Shown piece after piece: positions 49,382-58,288 of a stretch of 64,000 bases of DNA. Both the position numbers and the translations under genes were made by a program. The stretch's first letter is position 1. Each line of letters opens with the position of its first letter. The notes beneath the pieces were generated by a model. The model worked only from the letters and a program-made list of their open reading frames with translations, was not told where the DNA came from and did no database searches. The DNA is from an uncultured Clostridia bacterium (lineage in GTDB: Bacteria; Bacillota; Clostridia; Oscillospirales; Ruminococcaceae), in assembly GCA_947089135.1 (NCBI GenBank), contig CAMUJF010000008.1:44213-108212 (forward strand). Direction: 5' to 3'.

Positions 49382-50725
49382 ATGTCTATCAGAGTTGGTA
49401 TGGTTTCATTGGGCTGCACAAAAAATCAGGTTGACGCTGAAAGAATGCTTTACAGTATCCGGGAGGCGGGTTATCAGCTTGTCAGCGACGCCGCGCTGGC
49501 GGATATCGCAATAATAAACACCTGCGGCTTTATTGAGTCCGCAAAGCAGGAGGCTATCGACACCATTTTAGAGTTTGCAACTCTGAAAAAAGAGGAACGC
49601 ATCAAAAAAATCGTTATTACAGGCTGCCTTGCGGAGCGTTACCGCGAGGAAGTCGCGGAGCTTATCCCCGAGGCTGACGCCGTTGTCGGCATAGGCTGCA
49701 ACAGCGATATAGTCTCGATACTCGAAAAAATCATGGCGGACGAGCGCATACAGGCTTTCGGGGACAAGGAAAATCTCCCTCTTACGGGAGACAGAGTGCA
49801 GACCACTCTTTCCTTTTCATCGTACCTTAAGATCGCCGAGGGCTGCGACAACCGCTGCTCCTACTGCGCGATACCGTACATACGCGGACGTTTCCGCAGC
49901 GTTCCCATGGACGAACTTATTGAAGAGGCAAAACGCCTTGTCAGCAACGGTGTAAGAGAACTGAACGTTATAGCTCAGGACACCACGCGCTACGGCGAAG
50001 ACCTGTACGGCAGACTGATGCTCCCCGAACTGCTGACGGAGCTTTGCAAAATAGAGCATCTCAAATGGATACGGGTTCTGTACTGCTACCCCGAACGCGT
50101 CACCGACGAGCTTCTGGACGTTATGGCACGTGAGGAAAAGATCGTCAAGTACATGGATCTTCCTATCCAGCACTGCGACGGAGAAATTTTAAAGCGTATG
50201 AACAGACAGGGAGACGAAAAGTCCCTGCGGGAGCTTATAGAAAAAATACGCGCCAAGGTTCCGGGCATAACCCTGCGGACTACCCTTATCACCGGTTTTC
50301 CCGGAGAGACCGAGGAGCAGTTCGGCAAGCTTGCGGAATTTGTCCGCGATATGAAGTTCGACCGTCTCGGCTGCTTTGCTTATTCCGCAGAGGAAAAGAC
50401 TCCCGCGGCGGATATGGACGGTCAGCTTGACGAGGACGTAAAACAGCGCCGCGCCGACGTTATCATGGAGCAGCAGATGATTATTGCCGTCAAGAAAAAC
50501 AAGAAGCTTGTGGGAAGTACGCTTGAAATAGTCATAGAGGGATTCGACCGTTACGGAGAATGCTATTTCGGACGAAGCGCAGCCGACGCTCCCGAGATCG
50601 ACGGAAAGATATTTTTCACCTCTCCCGACAAGCGGCAGATACCTGGAAAATTTGTTAAAGTCAAGATCACCGATATGCTTGACTACGATCTGATTGGAGA
50701 AATAGCAAATGAATTTGCCAAATAA
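49382..50725 (+). CDS. rimO: Ribosomal protein S12 methylthiotransferase RimO
   Basis: 447 residues from ATG 49382 (AAGGA nine bases upstream; the in-frame ATG at 49373 is too close). UPF0004 domain begins VGMVSLGCTKNQVDAE, second Cys in NTCGFIESAKQE and third in TGCLAERY; radical-SAM motif CDNRCSYC about residue 157; C-terminal TRAM domain. It adds a methylthio group to Asp of S12 using two iron-sulfur clusters. Overlaps pgsA by 17 bases. Confidence 0.95.
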   Translation: MSIRVGMVSLGCTKNQVDAERMLYSIREAGYQLVSDAALADIAIINTCGFIESAKQEAIDTILEFATLKKEERIKKIVITGCLAERYREEVAELIPEADAVVGIGCNSDIVSILEKIMADERIQAFGDKENLPLTGDRVQTTLSFSSYLKIAEGCDNRCSYCAIPYIRGRFRSVPMDELIEEAKRLVSNGVRELNVIAQDTTRYGEDLYGRLMLPELLTELCKIEHLKWIRVLYCYPERVTDELLDVMAREEKIVKYMDLPIQHCDGEILKRMNRQGDEKSLRELIEKIRAKVPGITLRTTLITGFPGETEEQFGKLAEFVRDMKFDRLGCFAYSAEEKTPAADMDGQLDEDVKQRRADVIMEQQMIIAVKKNKKLVGSTLEIVIEGFDRYGECYFGRSAADAPEIDGKIFFTSPDKRQIPGKFVKVKITDMLDYDLIGEIANEFAK

Positions 50726-51269
50726 GCTTACCCTGTTAAGAGTGATACTCGTACCGTTCTATGTGTTCTTTATGCTGACCGACATCGTGCCGTACAGCCC
50801 TGTTATCGCCCTTGCAATATTTGCCGCGGCGTCCGCCACAGACGCTCTGGACGGACACATCGCCCGCAGCAGGAATCTTGTCACCACTTTCGGAAAATTC
50901 CTCGACCCTCTTGCGGACAAGGTGCTTGTGGTCTCCGCGCTTATGTGTATGGTGGAGCGTGACGTTATAGGAGCTGTTCCGGTAATAATAATCGTTGCGA
51001 GGGAATTTATGGTATCGGGTCTGCGGCTCGTTACCGCAAACGAGGGTGTTGTTGTGGCGGCAGGTATCTGGGGAAAACTGAAAACCGCGTTTACAATGGT
51101 CGCACAGGTAGTCATTATGTTGGGAATGTGTTTTTCCTTTGAGGGACGCACCGCCGAAATCGCAGATATAGTGTACCAAGTCTTGATTTGGATAGCGACC
51201 GCTCTTACGGTCATATCGGGAGCGGTATATCTGAAAGGCTACTGGAAATATATTGATTCATCAAAATAA
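50709..51269 (+). CDS. pgsA: CDP-diacylglycerol-glycerol-3-phosphate 3-phosphatidyltransferase
   Basis: 186 residues, four to five helices. CDP-alcohol phosphotransferase motif DALDGHIARSRNLVTTFG and LDPLADK, with all the catalytic Asp kept. It makes phosphatidylglycerol phosphate, the precursor of phosphatidylglycerol. The start lies inside the end of rimO, and a strong hairpin follows. Confidence 0.95.
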   Translation: MNLPNKLTLLRVILVPFYVFFMLTDIVPYSPVIALAIFAAASATDALDGHIARSRNLVTTFGKFLDPLADKVLVVSALMCMVERDVIGAVPVIIIVAREFMVSGLRLVTANEGVVVAAGIWGKLKTAFTMVAQVVIMLGMCFSFEGRTAEIADIVYQVLIWIATALTVISGAVYLKGYWKYIDSSK

Positions 51270-51315
51270 AAATCCGCGGAGAAACAGATGATGTTCCTCC
51301 GCGGATTTTATTTTA
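51268..51315. terminator. Bidirectional terminator after pgsA
   Basis: AAAATCCGCGGAG / CTCCGCGGATTTTA with T-rich ends on both strands, between the convergent pgsA and cysteine-synthase-like genes. Confidence 0.85.
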
Positions 51316-51320
51316 TAGTT

Positions 51321-52337
51321 TTACAGTGAAGCTATGGCTCTTACTCCGATAAGCTCGATATCCCTGCTCATGCTGTCGGGAGCGGGGGTGAATTCCTCGG
51401 AATAATCCGTGGAAAGGTATTTTTTATTGTCGTCAGCAAAGACCGTAGCGACGGTGGAATCATCGCCGAGACGGTTACCCGCAATTATTGCCCCCAGAAG
51501 ATTTGCTCCCGAAGATATACCTACGCCTATGCCGAACTCGCGGGACAGCCTCTGCGCCATGATTATGGAGTCAATATCGTCCACGGACACAACCTCGCCG
51601 CACTCGTCAAGCTTCAGGATAGAGGGGATAAACTCGTCGGAAATTCCCTGTATGCGGTGATTTCCCACCTTATAGCCCGTAGAGAGAGTGGGGGAATTAA
51701 GCGGCTCAAGTGGGTACATTTCGCACTTGGGATTTTCGTGTCTGAGCCGTCTGCCCACGCCCATTACCGTACCGCCCGTGCCTACTCCTGCAACAAAAGC
51801 GTCGGCTTTGCGTCCTATAGAAGAAAGCTGACGGACTATCTCCTCGCCTGTGGTAACAAAATGGGCTTCGCAGTTGTCCTCGTTGGAAAACTGTCCCGGC
51901 AGGAAAACTCCTCCCTTTGCGGCAAGTTCCTCGGTCATTTTTATCGAACCGAGAAAACCGCCCTCCTCGCGGGAAACCAGCCTTACCTCCGCTCCGAAGC
52001 TTTTCATCAGATTGATACGCTCGTGGCTCATCCAGTCGGGCATGAAAATAACGGCCTTGTGACCCAGATAGCTGCTCATGGCGGAAAACGCTATGCCCGT
52101 GTTTCCGCTTGTGGCTTCCGCAACAACGTCTCCCTCTTTAAGCGTACCCTCACGGTACGCCTTTTTCATTATGTGAAAAGCTACTCTGTCCTTGATGCTT
52201 CCGGTAAGATTGAGATACTCTGCCTTGGCGTAGACCTTGCGCGGTCTGCCCTTATAAGCAAGCGATATCTCCAGCAGAGGAGTACGTCCTATCATATTTT
52301 CAATGCAGTCGAATTTTTTCATTATTGTGTCGGTCAT
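51321..52337 (-). CDS. Cysteine-synthase-family PLP enzyme
   Basis: 338 residues from ATG 52337 (AAGGAGA six bases upstream). Fold-type II PLP enzyme: Schiff-base Lys in LNLTGSIKDRVAFHI, phosphate loop EATSGNTGIAFSA, and VGTGGTVMGVGRRL. O-acetylserine sulfhydrylase is the likely activity. It carries a ~30-residue C-terminal tail beyond the usual CysK length, and the substrate loop differs somewhat, so a related beta-replacement activity is possible. Confidence 0.85.
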   Translation of the reverse strand: MTDTIMKKFDCIENMIGRTPLLEISLAYKGRPRKVYAKAEYLNLTGSIKDRVAFHIMKKAYREGTLKEGDVVAEATSGNTGIAFSAMSSYLGHKAVIFMPDWMSHERINLMKSFGAEVRLVSREEGGFLGSIKMTEELAAKGGVFLPGQFSNEDNCEAHFVTTGEEIVRQLSSIGRKADAFVAGVGTGGTVMGVGRRLRHENPKCEMYPLEPLNSPTLSTGYKVGNHRIQGISDEFIPSILKLDECGEVVSVDDIDSIIMAQRLSREFGIGVGISSGANLLGAIIAGNRLGDDSTVATVFADDNKKYLSTDYSEEFTPAPDSMSRDIELIGVRAIASL

Positions 52338-52445
52338 AACAAATCTCCTTAAAATATATGAGGACAAAGGCGCGCCGTCCCCATAAAATACAACTATAGT
52401 ATTATACTATTCTTTTAAATCAAAATCAACACAATTTTCTGAAAA

Positions 52446-53579
52446 TTATGTAACGTCCGTAACAAGTCCGTTTATGGAAATGCTTGGATCGTCAAGATCG
52501 ATAACAAGACACCGTCTGCCGCCTATAACGCTTGTACGCACCTTTTCGGCGGCTTCCCTGCTTATGTTTATGGTAATTTCCGGAGTGGCGAGCACCATTT
52601 TGTTTTCCACAAGATTTTCCGCGGTAAGACCGTCCGCTTCGCCGACTTTTTCCTTGAAGACTGCGGGGAGAGCGTCCAGCTTTTCGCTGCTGACTCCCGC
52701 GTCGAAAAGTATGCCGTGAAGCTTGTTGTCATCAATAAGGGGCATTTCGGTCTCGTTTTTGGCGTTTGTAACGATGTCCCGCAGAGCCTCGTTGACCTGA
52801 GTAATGACCGTATAACTCAGCTCGTCCCCTACAACGTCGGTAAGCACCTGCTGGAAAGTCTCCTTTTCGCTTTGGCAGGTCATGACAAAATTGCAGCCGA
52901 GAACGTCCTCAACAACTGAAATATTCGGCTTCTTAGGAGTTTTGGTGTAGTACATCACACTGTTCACGTCGGGACTTCTGTCGCTGAAAACGGGGTAGAA
53001 AAAGCCGTCCGTGGGCGTGCGGCTTATAATGAGATCAGTGTTGGCTTTTTTGACTATGGAAGAGTTCTCCCTGTCGAACATCAGACCGTCGTCACCCGTG
53101 TTGACGGGACACACCGCTGCCGCGATAAAGTTGTATTCATCGGCTGCATCGTCATAGCTTTCATCGTTCCTGTCCTTTGTCATAACGCTGTAGGAGCAGT
53201 ACCCGATAATAACTGTGTACGCCATTTCGTACTCCATATTGTTTACGATCCTTGCCAGCAGCTTGTCGCAGGAAACCTCGTCCTCCAGCTTGCCCCTTAC
53301 AGCGGCGTAAAGGTCGTTCTGCGCTCCGTCCTCGGCATATTCCTCGTTGGGAAAGCCGTACTCGGTCAGATTTTTGCCCAGACGTCCGCCAAGAATTTTT
53401 TTCAGGGACTCCAGCATGACCGCCCCCTCGTCCTCCGGGATAAGGGAATACAGCCTGTTTTCCTTGCATAGAATATTTTTCTGCGGATCAACATAGGCTG
53501 TCAGAATATGGTTAAGGGTAAAAAAACCGCTGCTGTCGGTAAAATTTTTCTTGATCTCCGCAACTTCTTTTTTATTCAT
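52446..53579 (-). CDS. DUF4317 protein
   Basis: 377 residues from ATG 53579 (AAAGGAG upstream). Soluble, no signal, acidic. The opening KKEVAEIKKNFTDSSGFF, the EMAYTVIIGYCSYSV block and the long C-terminal half match DUF4317, a Clostridia family without known activity. It appears monocistronic, followed by AT-rich DNA. Confidence 0.8.
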   Translation of the reverse strand: MNKKEVAEIKKNFTDSSGFFTLNHILTAYVDPQKNILCKENRLYSLIPEDEGAVMLESLKKILGGRLGKNLTEYGFPNEEYAEDGAQNDLYAAVRGKLEDEVSCDKLLARIVNNMEYEMAYTVIIGYCSYSVMTKDRNDESYDDAADEYNFIAAAVCPVNTGDDGLMFDRENSSIVKKANTDLIISRTPTDGFFYPVFSDRSPDVNSVMYYTKTPKKPNISVVEDVLGCNFVMTCQSEKETFQQVLTDVVGDELSYTVITQVNEALRDIVTNAKNETEMPLIDDNKLHGILFDAGVSSEKLDALPAVFKEKVGEADGLTAENLVENKMVLATPEITINISREAAEKVRTSVIGGRRCLVIDLDDPSISINGLVTDVT

Positions 53580-53602
53580 AATTTTTTGCACTCCTTTTTT
53601 CA

Positions 53603-53735
53603 ATAAGGGGCTTGCCCCGTCATTTAACGTGGCAAGCCGCAGCTTTGCTGCGGTAAGGGATCAGTGAGGGGTTGATCCCCACTGATCCCGAAAATGGAAC
53701 CCGCCGCCTTAAAGGCGGGTTCCATCTTGCCTAAT
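53603..53735. repeat. Cluster of inverted repeats
   Basis: Four hairpins in 130 bases: GGGGC-TT-GCCCC, CCGCAG-CTTT-CTGCGG-like (GCCGCAG/CTGCGG), GGGATCAGTG / CACTGATCCC and GGAACCCGCC / GGCGGGTTCC. The last may end transcripts on the plus or minus strand. Density and GC content suggest a palindromic intergenic element. Confidence 0.7.
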
Positions 53736-53837
53736 TTATTTTTCTTTTTTAGACATAAAACAAGTATACCACTAAAACAGGTGTTCGTCAAGATTTTTGT
53801 CCGGTTAAAAATATTAAAGAAAAATAAAAATTTTCCT

Positions 53838-53866
53838 TGATTTCTCATGGAAAAGATGCTATAATA
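53838..53866 (+). promoter_or_regulatory. Promoter of the HExxH protein gene
   Basis: TTGATT at 53838-53843 and TATAAT at 53861-53866, spacer 17 bp. Confidence 0.75.
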
Positions 53867-53902
53867 AATTTAAATAAAATTGTCTGTAAAGGAGGAAATT
53901 TT

Positions 53903-54499
53903 ATGGCTATTGAACCTATCGGCATGGGAATTTCGGGAGCTTCGCAAGGCTTTTCCGGCGGATACCGCGGTTTCGGCGGTATCGCAGTCTACAGAAAAAA
54001 TCAGTCGGCAAACATGGGAATGGACGCGTCTCCGATAGACCGCAGCGGAAAAATTTCTCCGAACAGCAATAAAAGCGGCAATAAAGACGGTTCGGACGGG
54101 TACGGCAGGATATCCGACGAGGCGGACAAAAAACGCCGCTTCGACTCATTTGAATGCCAGACCTGCAAAAACAGAAAGTATCAGGACGGTTCAGACGATT
54201 CGGGCGTTTCTTTCCAGACTCCCACAAGGGTAGACCCCAAAGCTGCCGGCGCTGCAGTAAGAAGCCATGAGCAGGAGCACGTCAGCAGAAACCAGGCTAA
54301 AGCCGAACGCGAGGGGAACGAGATCATCTCCCAAAGCGTTACTATACACACGGGAATATGTCCAGAATGCGGAAAGGTTTTCGTTTCGGGCGGTACCACA
54401 AGGACAGTCACAAGAAGCGGAAACGACAGCGACAGGTACGACGTGGGCTTATTCGATCCTACTGAGGGCAGAGGCGGTATGCTCAATAAAACAGCGTAA
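53903..54499 (+). CDS. Putative metalloprotease-like protein (SprA-related)
   Basis: 198 residues from ATG 53903, behind AAGGAGG; the longer frame to 53837 overlaps the promoter. Gly/Ser-rich head (GISGASQGFSGGYRG), two CxxC pairs (CQTCKNR and later CPECGKVF) and the motif RSHEQEHVSRNQ, an HExxH zinc site. The pattern recalls SprA-related metalloprotease families of anaerobes. No secretion signal. Function is not known. Confidence 0.65.
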   Translation: MAIEPIGMGISGASQGFSGGYRGFGGIAVYRKNQSANMGMDASPIDRSGKISPNSNKSGNKDGSDGYGRISDEADKKRRFDSFECQTCKNRKYQDGSDDSGVSFQTPTRVDPKAAGAAVRSHEQEHVSRNQAKAEREGNEIISQSVTIHTGICPECGKVFVSGGTTRTVTRSGNDSDRYDVGLFDPTEGRGGMLNKTA

Positions 54500-54543
54500 A
54501 ATCATAAGAGGACAGACCTGTTAAGCCGGTCTGTCCTCTGTTT

Positions 54544-55497
54544 TTATTCCGCCGTATTTTCCTCACCGCCCGCGTCTTCCTCATCGGCTGAAGCAGCTAT
54601 CACCGTCCCCGGCTTCGGCGCAAATATATCAACGGCTCGGTAATTATTTTTTATAGTAACGTTGCGGCAGTTTCCGCCGAACTCTCCGTCTAAAGTCCAG
54701 GGCAGATCGCCGTCCGAGTGGAACTCAACCTGCTTTGCCTTAAATGAAACAAAATATTTGGAGTCAAGCTCACGCTTCAAAAACGAGTTTATAGTAAGCT
54801 GAAATTCCGCAAGGTTTTTCGGCATTCTTATCATCAGCACCTCAAAAACTCCGTCGTCCAGCTGAACCTCCGTACCGCCGAGTCCCTTGAAGCCTCCTAC
54901 GGATGTAGAATTTGACACCATGCCGAAAATAAAATCGTCCTCGATAGTTTCACCGTCGTGCGTAACGGTAACATGATAAGATTTGGCGGTATTGAGCCGC
55001 TTCATACCCTCCATGATATATGCGAGGCTTCCGAACATATTCTTCATCTGCTGGGAGGTTTCATAGCTTACGTCGGTAAACGCTCCGAAAGCAGCGATAT
55101 AGGTGAAGTACTCATCGTTAAACGAACCTACGTCAACGGTAACGAGCTGACCCTCCATGATCCTTGCGGCGGCTTCGGGCATATCCTTGGGAATGCCAAG
55201 ACTGGAAGCAAAATCATTCATCGTACCCGACGGTATATATCCCAGCGGAACGCGCTTTCCCGACGTCATAAGCGCCTTTATGGCTTCGTTGAGAGTGCCG
55301 TCTCCGCCGCTGCATACCACGGCGTCAAAGTCCTCGCACCTTGAGGATATCTTTTCATAAGCGTCAAGCTGAGCCTGGGTCGGGTGAACGGTAACTTCGT
55401 ATCCGCCTTTTACAAAGGTGTCTGTTATTGTCATAAGATGCTGACGGATCTGACCTTTTCCCGAACGCGGATTGAATACAAACAAAAGCTTTTTCAT
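54544..55497 (-). CDS. Diacylglycerol kinase family lipid kinase (YegS/BmrU-like)
   Basis: 317 residues from ATG 55497. DAGK catalytic-domain signature: VFNPRSGKG, the GGDGT motif in VVCSGGDGTLNEAI and LGYIPSGTMNDFA. A second domain with LDGEFGGN follows. It phosphorylates diacylglycerol or a related lipid with ATP, returning it to phospholipid synthesis. The ~25-residue acidic tail AADEEDAGGEEN is an addition. Confidence 0.9.
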   Translation of the reverse strand: MKKLLFVFNPRSGKGQIRQHLMTITDTFVKGGYEVTVHPTQAQLDAYEKISSRCEDFDAVVCSGGDGTLNEAIKALMTSGKRVPLGYIPSGTMNDFASSLGIPKDMPEAAARIMEGQLVTVDVGSFNDEYFTYIAAFGAFTDVSYETSQQMKNMFGSLAYIMEGMKRLNTAKSYHVTVTHDGETIEDDFIFGMVSNSTSVGGFKGLGGTEVQLDDGVFEVLMIRMPKNLAEFQLTINSFLKRELDSKYFVSFKAKQVEFHSDGDLPWTLDGEFGGNCRNVTIKNNYRAVDIFAPKPGTVIAASADEEDAGGEENTAE

Positions 55498-55641
55498 AAA
55501 CGGCTGCGCTCCCTTGCGGAGCTCTCCTTTCATATAGGTTTTATTGAAAATATTATAGCAAATCTTTAATATTTTTTCAACAGGACAGGATAATTTTTCA
55601 TCTTATTTTCATTTTAGCAGTAAATTTCACACAATATGTCA

Positions 55642-55670
55642 TTGCATTCGTGGAAAAAATCTGTTAAAAT
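55642..55670 (+). promoter_or_regulatory. Promoter of the GH5 gene
   Basis: TTGCAT at 55642-55647 and TAAAAT at 55665-55670, spacer 17 bp. Confidence 0.6.
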
Positions 55671-55701
55671 TAATTAATAATATTTTGAATGGAGGTTCCC
55701 T

Positions 55702-57081
55702 ATGAAACTTAAAAAAATAACTGCCGCGTTTTTAGCTGTGCTGCTTTGCGTCTGCACAATGTCGGTAAGCGTTTCCGCGGCAAAAAAGAGCATTAAGCTT
55801 GATCAAACAAAGGTAACGCTTTCCGTGGGCGAGACCTGCACCCTTAAACCGTCGGTCACGGGGTACAAAAAAGCTACTGTTCAGTGGAGCTCGTCGGACA
55901 AGTCTGTCGCTGCTGTTTCAAAGGGCAAGGTCACAGCCAAAAAGGAGGGCACAGCCACAATTACCGTAAAAATAAAGGGTACCGACTATAAGGCAGCCTG
56001 CAAGGTGACTGTACAGAAAAAATCCGCAGGGAAAACCAATACGGCGAATTTGAAAAGCAAATATAAAACCCCGCAGGACATAGTCGCTCAAATGACAGTC
56101 GGCTGGAACCTTGGCAATTCATTGGATTGCTCAAAATGTACATGGCTCACAAACAAGCTTGACTGCGAAACCGCGTGGGGTAATCCCAAAACCACAAAAG
56201 CAATGATATCAGCTGTTAAAAAAGCAGGCTTCAACACTATCAGAATCCCCGTTTCATGGGGCGATCATATCGACGACAGCGGCAAAATCGACAAAGCGTG
56301 GCTCGACCGCGTTCAGGAGGTCGTTGACTATGCTTATGAGGACGGTATGTTCATTATATTGAATGTACACCATGACAACTACTGGCTGCCCCTTGAAGAA
56401 GAAACAGAAAAAGAAACCACTAAAAAATACCAATATGTTTGGAAACAGATAGCAGCACGCTTTAAGGACTATGATGAAAAGCTGCTTTTCGAGGGCAGGA
56501 ACGAACCGCGCACCGAGGGTTCAGCCAAGGAGTGGAGCGGCGGAACAAAACCGGAAAGAGATGTAATAAACCGAATGTATGAGGCTTTCGTCAGCGCTGT
56601 CAGAGCGGAGGGCGGATACAACAAGACTCGCTTTCTTATGGTAACGCCGTATGCCGCGTCCACATCGTATGATGCAATGGCCGACTTGAAAATTCCGGAT
56701 GACGACAGGATAATAGTTTCGATACACGCATATATACCCTATAATGCCGCATTTAACGGAAATTCCGGCGAAAAAACCCTTTCGGACAGCGGTAAGCGTG
56801 AAATAGACACATTACTGTCAAATATTGACAAGATGTATCTGAGCAAAGGCATTCCTGTTATTATCGGAGAATTCGGTTCTGTAAATAAAAACAACACAGC
56901 GGGCAGAGTAGAAATTGCGGAATATTATGTTTCCTCCGCAAAAAAATACGGAGTACCCTGTATATGGTGGGACAATAACGCTTTCAACGTCGGTTCGGAA
57001 AACTTCGGCTTGTTTAACAGAAAAAACCTTGAATGGGTTTATCCCGAAATTGTCAAGGCGTTAGTTGACTCCGCAAAATAA
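55702..57081 (+). CDS. Secreted GH5 endoglucanase with bacterial Ig-like domain
   Basis: 459 residues. Signal peptide (ITAAFLAVLLCVCTMSVSVSA), a BIG2 domain at about 30-110 (WSSSDKSVAAVSKGKVTA, EGTATITVK), then the GH5 barrel from about 120. Catalytic elements: WNLGNSLD, RIPVSWGDH, NVHHDNYWLP, acid/base Glu in EGRNEPR and nucleophile Glu in IIGEFGS. It would cleave cellulose or related beta-glucans outside the cell. No dockerin or carbohydrate-binding module is seen, so it is not cellulosomal. GGAGGT precedes the ATG. Confidence 0.92.
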   Translation: MKLKKITAAFLAVLLCVCTMSVSVSAAKKSIKLDQTKVTLSVGETCTLKPSVTGYKKATVQWSSSDKSVAAVSKGKVTAKKEGTATITVKIKGTDYKAACKVTVQKKSAGKTNTANLKSKYKTPQDIVAQMTVGWNLGNSLDCSKCTWLTNKLDCETAWGNPKTTKAMISAVKKAGFNTIRIPVSWGDHIDDSGKIDKAWLDRVQEVVDYAYEDGMFIILNVHHDNYWLPLEEETEKETTKKYQYVWKQIAARFKDYDEKLLFEGRNEPRTEGSAKEWSGGTKPERDVINRMYEAFVSAVRAEGGYNKTRFLMVTPYAASTSYDAMADLKIPDDDRIIVSIHAYIPYNAAFNGNSGEKTLSDSGKREIDTLLSNIDKMYLSKGIPVIIGEFGSVNKNNTAGRVEIAEYYVSSAKKYGVPCIWWDNNAFNVGSENFGLFNRKNLEWVYPEIVKALVDSAK

Positions 57082-57094
57082 TTACGAAATAAAA

Positions 57095-57130
57095 AGAGAC
57101 TGCCGAATGAGCTTTCATTCGGCAGTTTTT
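57095..57130. terminator. Bidirectional terminator
   Basis: ACTGCCGAATG (57099-57109) / CATTCGGCAGT (57116-57126), flanked by A and T runs on either side, between GH5 and the converging PfkB gene. Confidence 0.9.
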
Positions 57131-57151
57131 ATCTGCGTAAGACGAACGGCT

Positions 57152-58036
57152 CTAACCGTTCAGAATTTTGTTTACCTCGTCAATTGTCGGCGGGTATTCG
57201 TATATAGGGTACCTCATTATAGCCGCGGCAGCCACAGCGCAGCCGTACCGAACGATATCATCATCGGAAAGTCCCTGCGAAAGAGCGTATATTGTTCCCG
57301 CCTTGAAGCTGTCCCCCGCGCCTAAAGTACTTGCGGCTTTTACCTTATAGGGCTGAAAATATTTCGGCTCGCTGCCCTTTCTGCCGTACATTACAGGATC
57401 GCTGCCAAAGGTAAATATAATAAGTCCGTCAGAATTTTCGGTATACAGCTTATAAAGCTCTTCGGGTGATCTTCCGGAGTAACGTCCCTCCAAAAACTCG
57501 TGGGAAACGGCGTTCACCGCACAGAAACGGTTTGCAGCGGAATCGTGCATACAGTCTATGGCGGCAAACTTTTTTCCGTAACGGCGGCACAGCTCTGCGG
57601 TCTCCTTACCGTAGAAATTGTCCCAGCCGACCACAGAACAATTTGCTATGCTTTCTCCGCACGGAGGCTCATAAAACGGTTCGGGACGTGAAAAATGCTT
57701 TCCCCATTCTCCGAAGCAGGTCCTTGTTTTTCCGCTTATCATCACCCAATCCACAATACCGTCAAAGTCCTCGTCTGCAAGCTCGCTGTCGTCTATGCCG
57801 TGCTCCTTTGCATAGCCCCGTATCAGGTCTCGGTTTTTATTTCCCACATGAGTACCGCCTACTTTGACCCTGCATCCGAGAGAAGCCAGCACAGCAGCAG
57901 CCGTGCCAGTTTCTCCGCCGATACCCGCTCGCTTCTCCGCTATTTCGCCGTAGCCGTCCGCTTGAGGAAAGTCCCCCCGAAGCACAAAGCTTTCAGTTGA
58001 CATTACCATTCCATAAAGATATATCGTATTGTTCAT
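57152..58036 (-). CDS. PfkB-family carbohydrate kinase
   Basis: 294 residues. N-terminal RAGIGGETGTAAAVLASLG is the PfkB signature 1, and the C-terminal TLGAGDSFKAG holds the catalytic Asp and anion hole. The middle has FGSDPVMYGRKG. Sugar or nucleoside specificity cannot be assigned. AAGGGAAAT precedes the ATG. Confidence 0.85.
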   Translation of the reverse strand: MNNTIYLYGMVMSTESFVLRGDFPQADGYGEIAEKRAGIGGETGTAAAVLASLGCRVKVGGTHVGNKNRDLIRGYAKEHGIDDSELADEDFDGIVDWVMISGKTRTCFGEWGKHFSRPEPFYEPPCGESIANCSVVGWDNFYGKETAELCRRYGKKFAAIDCMHDSAANRFCAVNAVSHEFLEGRYSGRSPEELYKLYTENSDGLIIFTFGSDPVMYGRKGSEPKYFQPYKVKAASTLGAGDSFKAGTIYALSQGLSDDDIVRYGCAVAAAAIMRYPIYEYPPTIDEVNKILNG

Positions 58037-58187
58037 ATAAATTTCCCTTTCTCTTTTTGAAGAAGTATAGCATATTATTTTCTGTAAATCAAGAATAAAA
58101 ATCTTTAAATATCAGAAAATTATTGTTGCGACAGCGATTTCTGTGAGCATAGCTCCTTGGAAATCAATTTTGTAATTTCTTCATGCC

Positions 58188-58215
58188 TTGACAATTACCG
58201 TCTTTGTGATATAAT
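58188..58215 (+). promoter_or_regulatory. Promoter of proA
   Basis: TTGACA at 58188-58193 and TATAAT at 58210-58215, spacer 16 bp. Confidence 0.75.
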
Positions 58216-58288
58216 TATTTTATGCAATGTTATTCGGAGACTTCGCCTGCAAGCTTCAGACGCAGGTCACGGAAAGGAATCTGTTATT

